From Gemmatimonadota bacterium (GTDB taxonomy: Bacteria > Gemmatimonadota > Gemmatimonadetes > Gemmatimonadales > GWC2-71-9): 64,000 nt of DNA. Positions 44,751-52,302 of the stretch are shown here, piece after piece. How positions within the stretch are numbered: the stretch's first letter is position 1; every line of letters starts with the position of its first letter. Location of the stretch: assembly GCA_009692185.1 (NCBI GenBank), contig SHZT01000006.1, forward strand, positions 62,001-126,000. Reading direction: 5' to 3'. The position numbers and the translations under genes are program-made. Under the pieces are notes generated by a model. The model was not told where the DNA came from. It saw only the letters and a list, made by a program, of their open reading frames with translations, and did no database searches.

Positions 44751-45920
44751 ATGACGACCAGCACCACTGCAACGACCCTGCCCCTTACGCACCTCAGCGA
44801 AGATGAGGAGATGTTTCGCGGCGCCGTGCGCGATTTCGCGCGTGCCGAGGTGCTGCCGCGGGTGAGGGCCATGGAGCAGAAGACAGAGTTTGACCGAACC
44901 CTCATCCCAAAGTTTGCCGAGCTGGGATTGATGGGAATCGACGTCCCGGTAGAAATGGGTGGAGCTGGAGGGACGTTCTTCATGTCCGTGCTGGCTGTTG
45001 AAGAGCTGTCCGCAGTGGATGCCTCAACGGCCATCCTGGTGGACGTGCAGAACACGCTTGTCACCAGCCCGATCCGGATCTGGGGCACGCCTGCGTTGCG
45101 CGAGCGCTATCTCCCCAAGCTGGCCGGCGGCGTGGTCGGCGCATATGCCCTTTCCGAGGCCGATTCCGGTTCCGACGCGTTCGGCCTGAAGACGAAGGCC
45201 GAGAAACAGGGCGCGGACTGGGTGCTGACCGGCCGGAAGCTCTTCATCACCAACGGCGCAGAGGCCGACGTGTTCGTCGTATTCGCGAACACCGACTTCT
45301 CCCAGGGCTACAAGGGGATCACCGCGTTCGTGGTGGAGCGCGGGTTCAAGGGATTCTCGGTCGGCAAGAAGGAAGACAAGATGGGCATCCGGGCGTCGAG
45401 CACGACGGAGCTCATTCTCGAGGGGTGCGTGGTTCCGGGCGGCAACGTGATCGGCGAAGTGGGCAAGGGCTACAAGATCGCGATCGAAACATTGAACGGT
45501 GGGCGGATCGGGATCGGCGCGCAAATGATCGGCATCGCGCGCGGGGCGCTCGACGCCACGCTCAAGTACGTGAAAGAACGCCAGCAGTTCGGGAAGGCGA
45601 TCGCGGATTTCCAGGCCGTGCAGTTCCAGCTGGCGCAGGCCGCCACCGAACTCGAAGCGAGCCGGCTGGTGGTGTACAACGCCGCCCGCACGCGCGATGC
45701 GGGGCAGGAGTACACCCGCGAGGCGGCCATGGCCAAGCTCTATTCGTCGCAAGCCACCGAACGGATCACGAGCCTCTGCGTGGAGCTATTCGGCGGGTAC
45801 GGCTATACGAGGGAGTATCCGGTCGAGAAGTTCTACCGCGACGCGAAGATCGGGACGATTTACGAAGGCACGAGCAACATGCAGCTGCACACGATCGCGA
45901 AACAGTTGCTCAAGGACTGA
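44751..45920 (+). CDS. Acyl-CoA dehydrogenase (short-chain/branched-chain type)
   Basis: 389-residue flavoenzyme that oxidises acyl-CoA to enoyl-CoA and reduces electron-transferring flavoprotein. The N-terminal helical domain is about 15-125. The FAD-binding middle domain contains YALSEADSGSDAFGLKT near 132-148 and KLFITNGAEADVFVVFA. The C-terminal domain has ELFGGYGYTREYPVEKFYRD and the catalytic Glu in IYEGTSNMQL near 369-378, the butyryl/short-branched-chain placement. TAGATT at 44717-44722 could be the -10 box. Its stop is one base from the stop of the opposing small gene. Confidence 0.93.
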   Translation: MTTSTTATTLPLTHLSEDEEMFRGAVRDFARAEVLPRVRAMEQKTEFDRTLIPKFAELGLMGIDVPVEMGGAGGTFFMSVLAVEELSAVDASTAILVDVQNTLVTSPIRIWGTPALRERYLPKLAGGVVGAYALSEADSGSDAFGLKTKAEKQGADWVLTGRKLFITNGAEADVFVVFANTDFSQGYKGITAFVVERGFKGFSVGKKEDKMGIRASSTTELILEGCVVPGGNVIGEVGKGYKIAIETLNGGRIGIGAQMIGIARGALDATLKYVKERQQFGKAIADFQAVQFQLAQAATELEASRLVVYNAARTRDAGQEYTREAAMAKLYSSQATERITSLCVELFGGYGYTREYPVEKFYRDAKIGTIYEGTSNMQLHTIAKQLLKD

Positions 45921-45921
45921 A

Positions 45922-46152
45922 CTAGTGAACCTGGGATTTGTTCAGAAGGTCCCCTAGTTCTTCCTCACCCAGTTCCTCGAGGGATCCCCGGCCTATCGGC
46001 AAGCTCGCGTACTTCCGTGGCCTCGGTTCGTCGAGGCAGGTGAACTGGACCACTGGCCGGTGGACCTTGGGGTTCAGGTACCCCGACGTCCGACCATGGC
46101 TGATGACCTCGGCGGACCACCGGATTCCGGCTGAATCGACCAGTTCGCGCAT
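45922..46152 (-). CDS. Small conserved protein at the end of the ECF operon
   Basis: 76 residues. It starts MRELVDSAGIRWSAEVISHG and continues SGYLNPKVHRPVVQFTCLD, a compact beta-rich module, then an acidic helix (SLEELGEEELGDLLNKS). It lies only 7 bp after ecfA2 on the same strand, so it belongs to the ECF transporter operon, and AAAGG precedes its ATG. No function is recognised. Similar small proteins seem to be common in this lineage, but that is from memory rather than a search. Confidence 0.65.
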   Translation of the reverse strand: MRELVDSAGIRWSAEVISHGRTSGYLNPKVHRPVVQFTCLDEPRPRKYASLPIGRGSLEELGEEELGDLLNKSQVH

Positions 46153-46159
46153 CTCGCCT

Positions 46160-46939
46160 TTACGCCGACATAGCCCTGATCGCCTGAACGACCTCCGCCA
46201 TCTTCACCGGAGTCCCCGATAACCGCAGGGCAACACTCACCCGGGCCGTCACCGCCCGCGAGGCCGCCACGAGCCCGCGCGCAGGCTCGTCAGCGGTAAT
46301 CGCGCCGCGATCCATCACCACCGCGCGCTCCAGCGTCTCGGCCACGAACCCGAGATCGTGCGTCACGGCGATCACCGCCCCGCCCTTCTCCGCGAACCTA
46401 TGCACCACCCCGGTCACCCGGTTCTTCGCTGTCCGATCGAGGCCCTGGGTGGGCTCATCGAGCACCAGGAGCTTCGGTTGCTGAGCCAGCGCGGCCGCCA
46501 GGGCGACCAGCTTCCGTTCGGCGGGAGGCAGGTCGTAGGGGTGCGTCTCTCGCCGTGAACTCAGCCCGACCATGTCCAGCGCCGCCGACGCGTGATCCGC
46601 CGTTTCCGCCGGTGTTCTCCCGAGCTGGCGCGGCCCGAACGCGACTTCTTCCTGCACGGTCGTGGCGAACAACTGCTGGTCCGCGTGTTGAAATGCGTAC
46701 GCCGCGCGATCCGCGACATCTTCCGGCGCCTGCCCGCGGGTCGAGACGCCCGCCACCAGCACGTCCCCTCGCGACGGGTGCAGCAGTGCCACCATAAGCT
46801 TGGTGAGGGTCGTCTTGCCCGCGCCGTTCGGGCCGAGCAGCGCGACGGTTTCGCCGGCACCGACAGACAGGGTGACGCCGCGAATCACCGCCTCGGGTCC
46901 GTAGCCGAACCAGACGTCCTTGAGCTCGAGGACCGTCAC
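46160..46939 (-). CDS. ecfA2: ECF transporter ATPase EcfA2-like, with degenerate ABC signature
   Basis: 259 residues from a GTG start. It has an intact Walker A (GPNGAGKTT near 35-43), Q-loop (FQHADQQLF), Walker B (LLVLDEPTQGLD) and switch His (AVTHDLGF). The ABC signature, normally LSGGQ, reads LPPAERK. Its partner EcfA1 has the opposite defect, so the two together keep one intact ATP site. The start overlaps ecfA1 by 4 bp (GTGA). The extended C-terminus (VTARVSVALRLSG) is typical of EcfA proteins. An in-frame upstream ATG at 47092 would overlap ecfA1 heavily and is rejected. Confidence 0.88.
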   Translation of the reverse strand: MTVLELKDVWFGYGPEAVIRGVTLSVGAGETVALLGPNGAGKTTLTKLMVALLHPSRGDVLVAGVSTRGQAPEDVADRAAYAFQHADQQLFATTVQEEVAFGPRQLGRTPAETADHASAALDMVGLSSRRETHPYDLPPAERKLVALAAALAQQPKLLVLDEPTQGLDRTAKNRVTGVVHRFAEKGGAVIAVTHDLGFVAETLERAVVMDRGAITADEPARGLVAASRAVTARVSVALRLSGTPVKMAEVVQAIRAMSA

Positions 46940-47799
46940 GCGTTGAACCTCAGGGCGAGGGCCTCGGGCGTGAGGGGGAACGGCCCAGAAAGCCCTGCGG
47001 CGTGCGCGATCTGCGCGACGGTGGTCGAGGCGCTGGCAGATACCGTCTTCTCCGAACCCAGCACGCCGTCCGGCGTTCCCTGCGCAATGCATCGACCGCG
47101 TTCAAGGAGAATGACCCGGGCCGCCACCTCGACCGCCCGATCCGTGTCGGTCGTGGCGAGGACGACCGCCGCTTCCCGGGCCAGCTCCGGCAGCATGCGA
47201 TAGAACGCGTCGGCGGCTTCGGGGTCCAGCTCGACCGCCGGCTCGTCGAGCAAGTAGACCTCGGGCTCGAGCGCGATGATCCCGGCCAGTATGACGCGCT
47301 GCAGCTCGCCGCCGGAAAGCGTCGTCGGATCCCGTTCCGCGAGGTGACTCACGCCGGCGAGCGCCATGGCGCGTTCGACCGCGCGCGCGATGCGATCCCG
47401 CGGCCTGCCCAGATTGGCAGGCCCGAACGCCACCTCGTCGGCCACGCTGAACGCGACACCCGAGAGCTGGGTCCACGGTGCCGGCAGGAGCAGGCCGACC
47501 CGGCCGGCGATTTGGCGATGCGCGGCCTGCGCGCCGACTTCGACACCGAGCGTCACGGCCTTGCCGACCAGCGTGCCGCCGGTCAGGTGCGGGGCGAGCC
47601 CGGCAGCCACGAGCAGCAGCGTGCTGCACCCGGAGCCGAGGCTGCCGGTCACCAGCGTGACCGAGCCCGGCTCGATGAAGAACGAGATGTTCTCGATCGC
47701 GCACCGGTCTGCGCCGGGGTAGGTGAACGAGACCCTGTCGAAGGTGATCAGACGAATCTCACGGCAATTGCGGTGACCGTCCCGGCGGCCAACCCCCAC
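46936..47799 (-). CDS. ecfA1: ECF transporter ATPase EcfA1-like, with degenerate Walker A and switch
   Basis: 287 residues from a GTG at 47799 (the conserved start ITFDRVSFTYPG begins near residue 18). Walker A reads GSLGSGCST: the catalytic Lys is Cys (codon TGC). The switch His motif reads ATTDTD instead of a T-H-D. The ABC signature LSGGELQR and Walker B VYLLDEPAVELDP are intact. Alone it should not hydrolyse ATP at its own Walker A, but it can complete the site of EcfA2. It overlaps ecfT by 52 bp if the GTG is used; a later non-ATG start is possible. Confidence 0.85.
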   Translation of the reverse strand: MGVGRRDGHRNCREIRLITFDRVSFTYPGADRCAIENISFFIEPGSVTLVTGSLGSGCSTLLLVAAGLAPHLTGGTLVGKAVTLGVEVGAQAAHRQIAGRVGLLLPAPWTQLSGVAFSVADEVAFGPANLGRPRDRIARAVERAMALAGVSHLAERDPTTLSGGELQRVILAGIIALEPEVYLLDEPAVELDPEAADAFYRMLPELAREAAVVLATTDTDRAVEVAARVILLERGRCIAQGTPDGVLGSEKTVSASASTTVAQIAHAAGLSGPFPLTPEALALRFNA

Positions 47800-48452
47800 C
47801 GAATCAAGCGTTGGACAGCACTGTCGGGCGGGGGGTGGAGTGGCGTGCGGTTCGTGACGCCGCCCATGCCACGCGCCTCGAGGGCGATGGCGCGCTCATC
47901 CACCTCGGCCACGGCCGAGAGAACGAGCGGCACGGCGAGCGGAATGACCGCTGCCGCCCGCCGCCAGATGGAGCCGCGGACGCGGAGGCCACGGCACCGC
48001 TGGGCAGCGAGAATCTCGGTCGCTCGCGCACGAAGGCGCGGAACGGCCTGGAGCGTCGCAGTCAGCAGGAACGAAAACGAGAACGGCACGCCACGCTCGG
48101 CCAGCGCGTCCACCAGCCGGCCGGGATGAACCGTGGCGAGGGCCAGGAGGAACCCCAGAACGATCGCGAACACGCGGGCGCTCAAGCCCAGGGCGATGAC
48201 CGGATGCTTTCCGAACACGCCATGTATGACGTAGAGAAAGAACCAGAACGGGAGCGCGGTCAGCAGGGCGGGCTTGAGAACAGGCGCCCGCTCGACCAGC
48301 ACCAGGAGCAGGAGAACCCCGGCCAGGATCATCGGCCCGAACGGAACCGGGAGTGCGAACGCGAGCACGGCCGTCGAGGCCGCGATGGCCAGCGGCGTGA
48401 ACGGATGTGCCCGGTGGAGCGGTCCGCTACCCGGAACGAACCCGACGCTCAC
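47748..48452 (-). CDS. ecfT: ECF transporter transmembrane coupling protein EcfT
   Basis: 234 residues with about five membrane helices. It carries the two coupling-helix Arg motifs characteristic of EcfT: LAAQRCRGLRVRG near 146-158 and IALEARGMGG near 191-200, which dock into the ATPases. It connects the substrate-binding S component to the ATPase pair. The start overlaps ecfS by 4 bp and the end overlaps ecfA1. Confidence 0.88.
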   Translation of the reverse strand: MSVGFVPGSGPLHRAHPFTPLAIAASTAVLAFALPVPFGPMILAGVLLLLVLVERAPVLKPALLTALPFWFFLYVIHGVFGKHPVIALGLSARVFAIVLGFLLALATVHPGRLVDALAERGVPFSFSFLLTATLQAVPRLRARATEILAAQRCRGLRVRGSIWRRAAAVIPLAVPLVLSAVAEVDERAIALEARGMGGVTNRTPLHPPPDSAVQRLIRWGLAAGTVTAIAVRFV

Positions 48453-49048
48453 GCGCGGCCGAGCGCGCGGCCTGCGGCTGGAAAGCGGCCGATGGCGCGC
48501 GCCGGCAGGGACACGAGGACCACGCGCACGATGAAGAACGTCGCGGTCTTGTCGAGCAGGTCGTTAGAGAGGCTCGCCGCAAGCACCGCCCACTTGAGCG
48601 GCACACCGGCGCCGTTCAGCAGCGTCGTGACCACGGTGACACCGCCTGCGGTGACGCCACCGAACAAGAGGTACGAAATGGGCCACGACAGCGAGGCCGC
48701 GATCAGGCCCATGGCGAGACCGGTCCCGATTACCGTGGGCACGGAGCGGAACCATCCCCGGCCGGCGGCCAACGCGGCACAGGCGGCTACCGCCAGCTGA
48801 ATGGGAAGAAACGCGAGCCAGGTGGCATTCCCGGAGATCACGGTGAACGCCAGCTGCGAAACGAGGCCGGTGAGCAGCGCGGGCCAGAGCCCCAGGAGCG
48901 CCGCGACGAGAATCGTCCCCACGGTATCCAGGAAGACGGGCAGCGACGTCGCCGCCGCGAATTGGCCCAACGCCAGGTTGATCCCCACGGCGAGCGGGAT
49001 CAGGGCGAGGAGACGTGGAGTGATTTTGATCATGCGGTTACGTTTCAC
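48449..49048 (-). CDS. ECF transporter substrate-binding S component
   Basis: 199-residue membrane protein with about six helices. It has the S-component N-terminal Ala/Gly-rich helix (NLALGQFAAATSLPVFLDT) and GTILVAALLGLWPALLTGL, which mediate EcfT binding. The vitamin or metal specificity is not evident; no riboswitch or biosynthetic gene adjoins it to give a clue. An AAGGAGG site (49052-49058, minus) is followed immediately by GTG (49048), with ATG only at 49033; neither spacing is ideal, so the exact start is uncertain. The gap to the divergent peptidase gene is 34 bp. Confidence 0.8.
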   Translation of the reverse strand: MKRNRMIKITPRLLALIPLAVGINLALGQFAAATSLPVFLDTVGTILVAALLGLWPALLTGLVSQLAFTVISGNATWLAFLPIQLAVAACAALAAGRGWFRSVPTVIGTGLAMGLIAASLSWPISYLLFGGVTAGGVTVVTTLLNGAGVPLKWAVLAASLSNDLLDKTATFFIVRVVLVSLPARAIGRFPAAGRALGRA

Positions 49049-49082
49049 ACCTCCTTAGAGCACACAAGATAGGCGGGCATAC

Positions 49083-50360
49083 ATGACGACGACCAGACGC
49101 ACGCTCCTCGGCACTGCGTGCGCGATCGCACTCGGCGCCTCGACGCTCTCCGGCCAGGCCCCGGCCGGCGCCGACCGCATCCTGCGCGACATCAAGTACC
49201 TCGCCGACGACGCGCGCGAAGGCCGGGGAATGGGCACGGGGGGCCTCGATTCGGCGGCGGCGTACATCGCGAGGGAGTTCCAGCGGGCCGGGCTTCAGCC
49301 GGGGGGCGCCAACGGGTACTTCCAGGTGTTCAGCATCGACGCGACCGCGCCGGTCCTGGCCCACTGCGGGATCAAGCCGGCCCCGGTCAAGAATGTCGTC
49401 GGCGTCCTCCCGGGAAAGGGCCGCCTCGCGGGACAGGTCGTTATCGTCGGCGCTCACTACGATCACCTGGGGCTCGGTGAATGCAGTGCGCTGGACCCGG
49501 ACAGCATCGGCAAGGTGCACAACGGGGCGGACGACAACGCGTCGGGCACCGCCGGCGTCATGGAAATCGCCCGGGCCATGCAGGGCCGGAACCAGCGGGT
49601 GGCCGACGCGCGGACCATCGTGTTCATCGCGTTCGCCGCCGAGGAGCTCGGCGCGCTGGGCTCGCACTACTACGTGGCGAACGCGGTTCGGCCGATCGAT
49701 TCGACCTACATCATGATCAACCTGGACATGGTTGGCCGGCCGGTGGACAAGCGTTTGTCCGCGCTTGGGGCCGAGAGCGCCGTCGAGCTGCTGGCGGTGC
49801 TGGATTCCGTGAACGCCACGCACAAACTGGTGGTCACCGGCTCCGGAAACGGCTGGGGCTCGTCCGACCACGCCGAGTTCTACGCCAGGCGCATGCCGGT
49901 AGTCCATTTCTTTACCGGCATTCACATGGACTATCACAAGGCATCGGACGACTGGCAGAAGGTTGACGCGCCGGGCGAGGCCGCGGTGACTGCCTATATC
50001 GCGGATGTCACCTGGAAGTTCGCCACGCGGCCACAGCCGCTGACGCTGGTCTTTGCGCCACCCCAGGCGCCCATGGCTGGCGCGGGCGGCGACCGGCCCT
50101 ACCTCGGCACACTGCCGGACATGAGCTCCACGCCGGGCGGTGTCCGGATTTCCGGCACGGGCCCCGGCTCGCCGGCGGAGAAGGCCGGGCTCAGGGCCGG
50201 CGATATCCTGATCAAGATTGGCGACAAGGACATCAAGAGCCTGGAAGACATGCAGGGTGCCCTACTCGGCCACAAACCGGGCGACGAGGTCGAGATCATC
50301 GTGAAGCGCGGTGACGGCACGGTGACCGTGCAGGCGACGCTGAGCCGGCGTGGCGGCTGA
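49083..50360 (+). CDS. Exported M28 family zinc aminopeptidase with PDZ domain
   Basis: 425 residues with an N-terminal signal (RRTLLGTACAIALGASTLSG; possible Tat-like RR). The M28 domain (about 30-310) shows the zinc ligands in order: GAHYDHLG, NGADDNASG, the catalytic FAAEELG, INLDMVGR and IHMDYHKASDD. A PDZ domain (about 335-420) contains SPAEKAGLRAGDILIKIGDK. It probably trims peptides in the periplasm. It starts the long plus-strand run to the end of the window, and its stop overlaps the GAF gene by 11 bp. Confidence 0.9.
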   Translation: MTTTRRTLLGTACAIALGASTLSGQAPAGADRILRDIKYLADDAREGRGMGTGGLDSAAAYIAREFQRAGLQPGGANGYFQVFSIDATAPVLAHCGIKPAPVKNVVGVLPGKGRLAGQVVIVGAHYDHLGLGECSALDPDSIGKVHNGADDNASGTAGVMEIARAMQGRNQRVADARTIVFIAFAAEELGALGSHYYVANAVRPIDSTYIMINLDMVGRPVDKRLSALGAESAVELLAVLDSVNATHKLVVTGSGNGWGSSDHAEFYARRMPVVHFFTGIHMDYHKASDDWQKVDAPGEAAVTAYIADVTWKFATRPQPLTLVFAPPQAPMAGAGGDRPYLGTLPDMSSTPGGVRISGTGPGSPAEKAGLRAGDILIKIGDKDIKSLEDMQGALLGHKPGDEVEIIVKRGDGTVTVQATLSRRGG

Positions 50361-50808
50361 TCTCAACGCCGACCGGCTGGTCCGGGCACTCCAGGGCGCC
50401 TACAACCAGGGCAAACGCCGCAAGGATCTCCTCCAGCTCGTCGCGACGCGGATGCGGCAAACCGGGTCTCCCTACACCGGCGTCTACCTGTACATGGTGC
50501 AGGGCAACGATCTCATCCTTGAAGCCTTTGACGGCCGGCCGACCGAGCACACGAAGATTCCGGTCGGCAAGGGCCTGTGCGGCCGGGCCGTGGCTGAACG
50601 GCGAGACATCAATGCCGCGGATGTGTCGGCTGAGGCGGACTACCTCGCATGTTCCATCGAAACCCGTTCGGAGCTGGTCGTCCTGATCAGGCGGGGCGAT
50701 GACATCCTGGGCCAGATCGACGTGGACAGCGACGTGGTGAACGGGTTCGACGAGCGGGAACAGGCGGCGGTAAAGGAGGTCGCGGACGCGCTCGCGGCCC
50801 TGTTGTGA
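50350..50808 (+). CDS. GAF domain protein, possible free methionine-(R)-sulfoxide reductase
   Basis: 152 residues from GTG. It resembles fRMsr: IPVGKGLCGRAV near 72-83 matches the motif carrying one reactive Cys, and YLACSIETRSELVV near 98-111 matches the region of the catalytic Cys (IACD in E. coli), followed by ILGQIDVDS. Of the three fRMsr cysteines two are present; the middle one is missing. It could reduce free methionine-R-sulfoxide or be a ligand-sensing GAF protein. The start is 11 bp inside the peptidase gene and the end overlaps the hydrolase (GTGA). Confidence 0.75.
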   Translation: MAADLNADRLVRALQGAYNQGKRRKDLLQLVATRMRQTGSPYTGVYLYMVQGNDLILEAFDGRPTEHTKIPVGKGLCGRAVAERRDINAADVSAEADYLACSIETRSELVVLIRRGDDILGQIDVDSDVVNGFDEREQAAVKEVADALAALL

Positions 50809-51641
50809 ACCCCACGTCTGAAGTCGTCGCGGTCAACGGTGTCTCTCTCTTCACACGCACCATCGGCTCCGGACCGCAGGTCATCGTGCTCCATGGCGGG
50901 CCGGGCGCCCACCACGACTACCTCCTTCCGCAGTTCGACGCGCTCGCAACCGGGCGGTGCCTTCGTTACTACGATCAGCGGGGAGGTGGGCAGTCGCCGG
51001 TGGACCGCGATACGCCGGTCGGCTGGCGCGAGCACGTCGCGGACCTCGATGCCCTGGTCACGCACTGGGCGGCCGCGCCCGCCACACTGCTGGGATACTC
51101 CTGGGGCGCGATGCTGGCGATGCTCTACGCCATCGAGCACCCTGCCCGCGTCGCTCGGCTGGCGCTGGTGTCGCCGGCGGCGCCGTCCGTGACCGGACGC
51201 GCCGAGTTCGAGCGGCGGTTCACCGAGAGGATGCGAGACGAAAGAGTCCAGGGCGCACGGCGCGCCGTACAGGAGTCGGGCCTGCGGGAACGGGACCCCG
51301 AGGCGTACCGCAAGCGAATCTTCGAGTTGTCCGTGGCCGGCTACTTCAAAGACCCGGACCGCGCCCACGACCTCACCCCATTCCGCGTCACCGGCCGCAC
51401 GCAGGACGCCGTCTGGAAGAGCCTCGGGGATTTCGACCTGCGGCCGCAGCTTGCGCAGGTCCACCTACCGGCCCTGGTCGCGCACGGACGGCATGACCCG
51501 ATTCCGCTCGAGTTCGCGCAGGAAACCGCCCGGCTGCTCGGCGCCAGGTTCGTAGCGTTCGAACACTCGGGCCATGTACCGTACGTAGAGGATTTCGACC
51601 AGTTCGTTTCTGTCCTCGACGAGTTCCTGCCCTCACCATGA
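50805..51641 (+). CDS. Alpha/beta hydrolase, proline iminopeptidase-like
   Basis: 278 residues. The oxyanion motif HGGPGAHHDY near 26-35, DQRGGGQSPVD near 57-67, the nucleophile elbow GYSWGAM (Ser near 100), Asp in HGRHDPIP near 229 and His in EHSGHVPYVE near 257 together give a complete triad of the peptidase S33 type. It probably removes N-terminal proline or hydrolyses small amides. It lies between peptidase-type genes in a tightly overlapped operon. Confidence 0.85.
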   Translation: MNPTSEVVAVNGVSLFTRTIGSGPQVIVLHGGPGAHHDYLLPQFDALATGRCLRYYDQRGGGQSPVDRDTPVGWREHVADLDALVTHWAAAPATLLGYSWGAMLAMLYAIEHPARVARLALVSPAAPSVTGRAEFERRFTERMRDERVQGARRAVQESGLRERDPEAYRKRIFELSVAGYFKDPDRAHDLTPFRVTGRTQDAVWKSLGDFDLRPQLAQVHLPALVAHGRHDPIPLEFAQETARLLGARFVAFEHSGHVPYVEDFDQFVSVLDEFLPSP

Positions 51642-52288
51642 GCCGCATCCACCCGTTCGACTACGCATTCGGCGAAATCGCTGACGCCCGGTTCCGGGAA
51701 GTGAAGGACGAGGCGGCGCGCGCGGGCCAGGAGGCCACGGACCCGGCGCATTTTCCGAAGCTGGAGTCCGTCGGGAAGATCCTGGCCGAGCTGGCGGGCG
51801 AGTCCAAGGAGAGCGGCGATGCCTTTCTCTCACTGCTCTACTCCGCCTACATGTTCTGGGACGGCGGGTGCCGGACGCTCACGGCCACGCGACCGGCGCT
51901 CGAGGCGCTGATGGAAGCGGAAACGGTCGCGCCCTCGGGGCTTCCCGATGCCGCGTGCTATGTCCAGCTGCCGGAGCGCTGGATCTGGTGCCGGGTTGAG
52001 GAGACGTCGGCGTTCGAGCCCCTGGACGGGCTGTTCCTCGCGACCACACCGGGGAAGCGCGAGATCATCGTGCTCGGCGTCCTGGGCCTTCACGCGGACC
52101 GGGCCGGTTACAGCGAGGTCACGGCCGCCGCATCGGCGCGCGGTTACGAAACCGCCGGCCGAGCGGTGACCCTTCCGCGCTTCGCGCCAGCCATGGACGG
52201 CGGGGCCGCGGCGGGCATGCGGTCGGTCAATTCCAACGCGGAATTACTCCTGCTTGCTTCGCTCGCGCTCGCGGCAGGTTCCCGGTAG
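51638..52288 (+). CDS. Hypothetical protein
   Basis: 216-residue soluble protein with no signal peptide. It begins MSRIHPFDYAFGEIADARF and has an acidic helical first third, then a mixed region with CYVQLPERWIWCRVEE near 104-119 and a C-terminal helix with SNAELLLLASLALAAGS. I do not recognise the family. The ATGA overlap with the hydrolase and the 14-bp gap to polX show it belongs to this operon. Confidence 0.75.
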   Translation: MSRIHPFDYAFGEIADARFREVKDEAARAGQEATDPAHFPKLESVGKILAELAGESKESGDAFLSLLYSAYMFWDGGCRTLTATRPALEALMEAETVAPSGLPDAACYVQLPERWIWCRVEETSAFEPLDGLFLATTPGKREIIVLGVLGLHADRAGYSEVTAAASARGYETAGRAVTLPRFAPAMDGGAAAGMRSVNSNAELLLLASLALAAGSR

Positions 52289-52302
52289 GTTCCACTCATT
52301 CC

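Noticed and set aside
46940..47092. Upstream ATG at 47092 for ecfA2
   Set aside because: It would overlap ecfA1 by about 150 bp and add an Arg-rich segment absent from the family; the GTG at 46939 gives a normal N-terminus and a 4-bp overlap.
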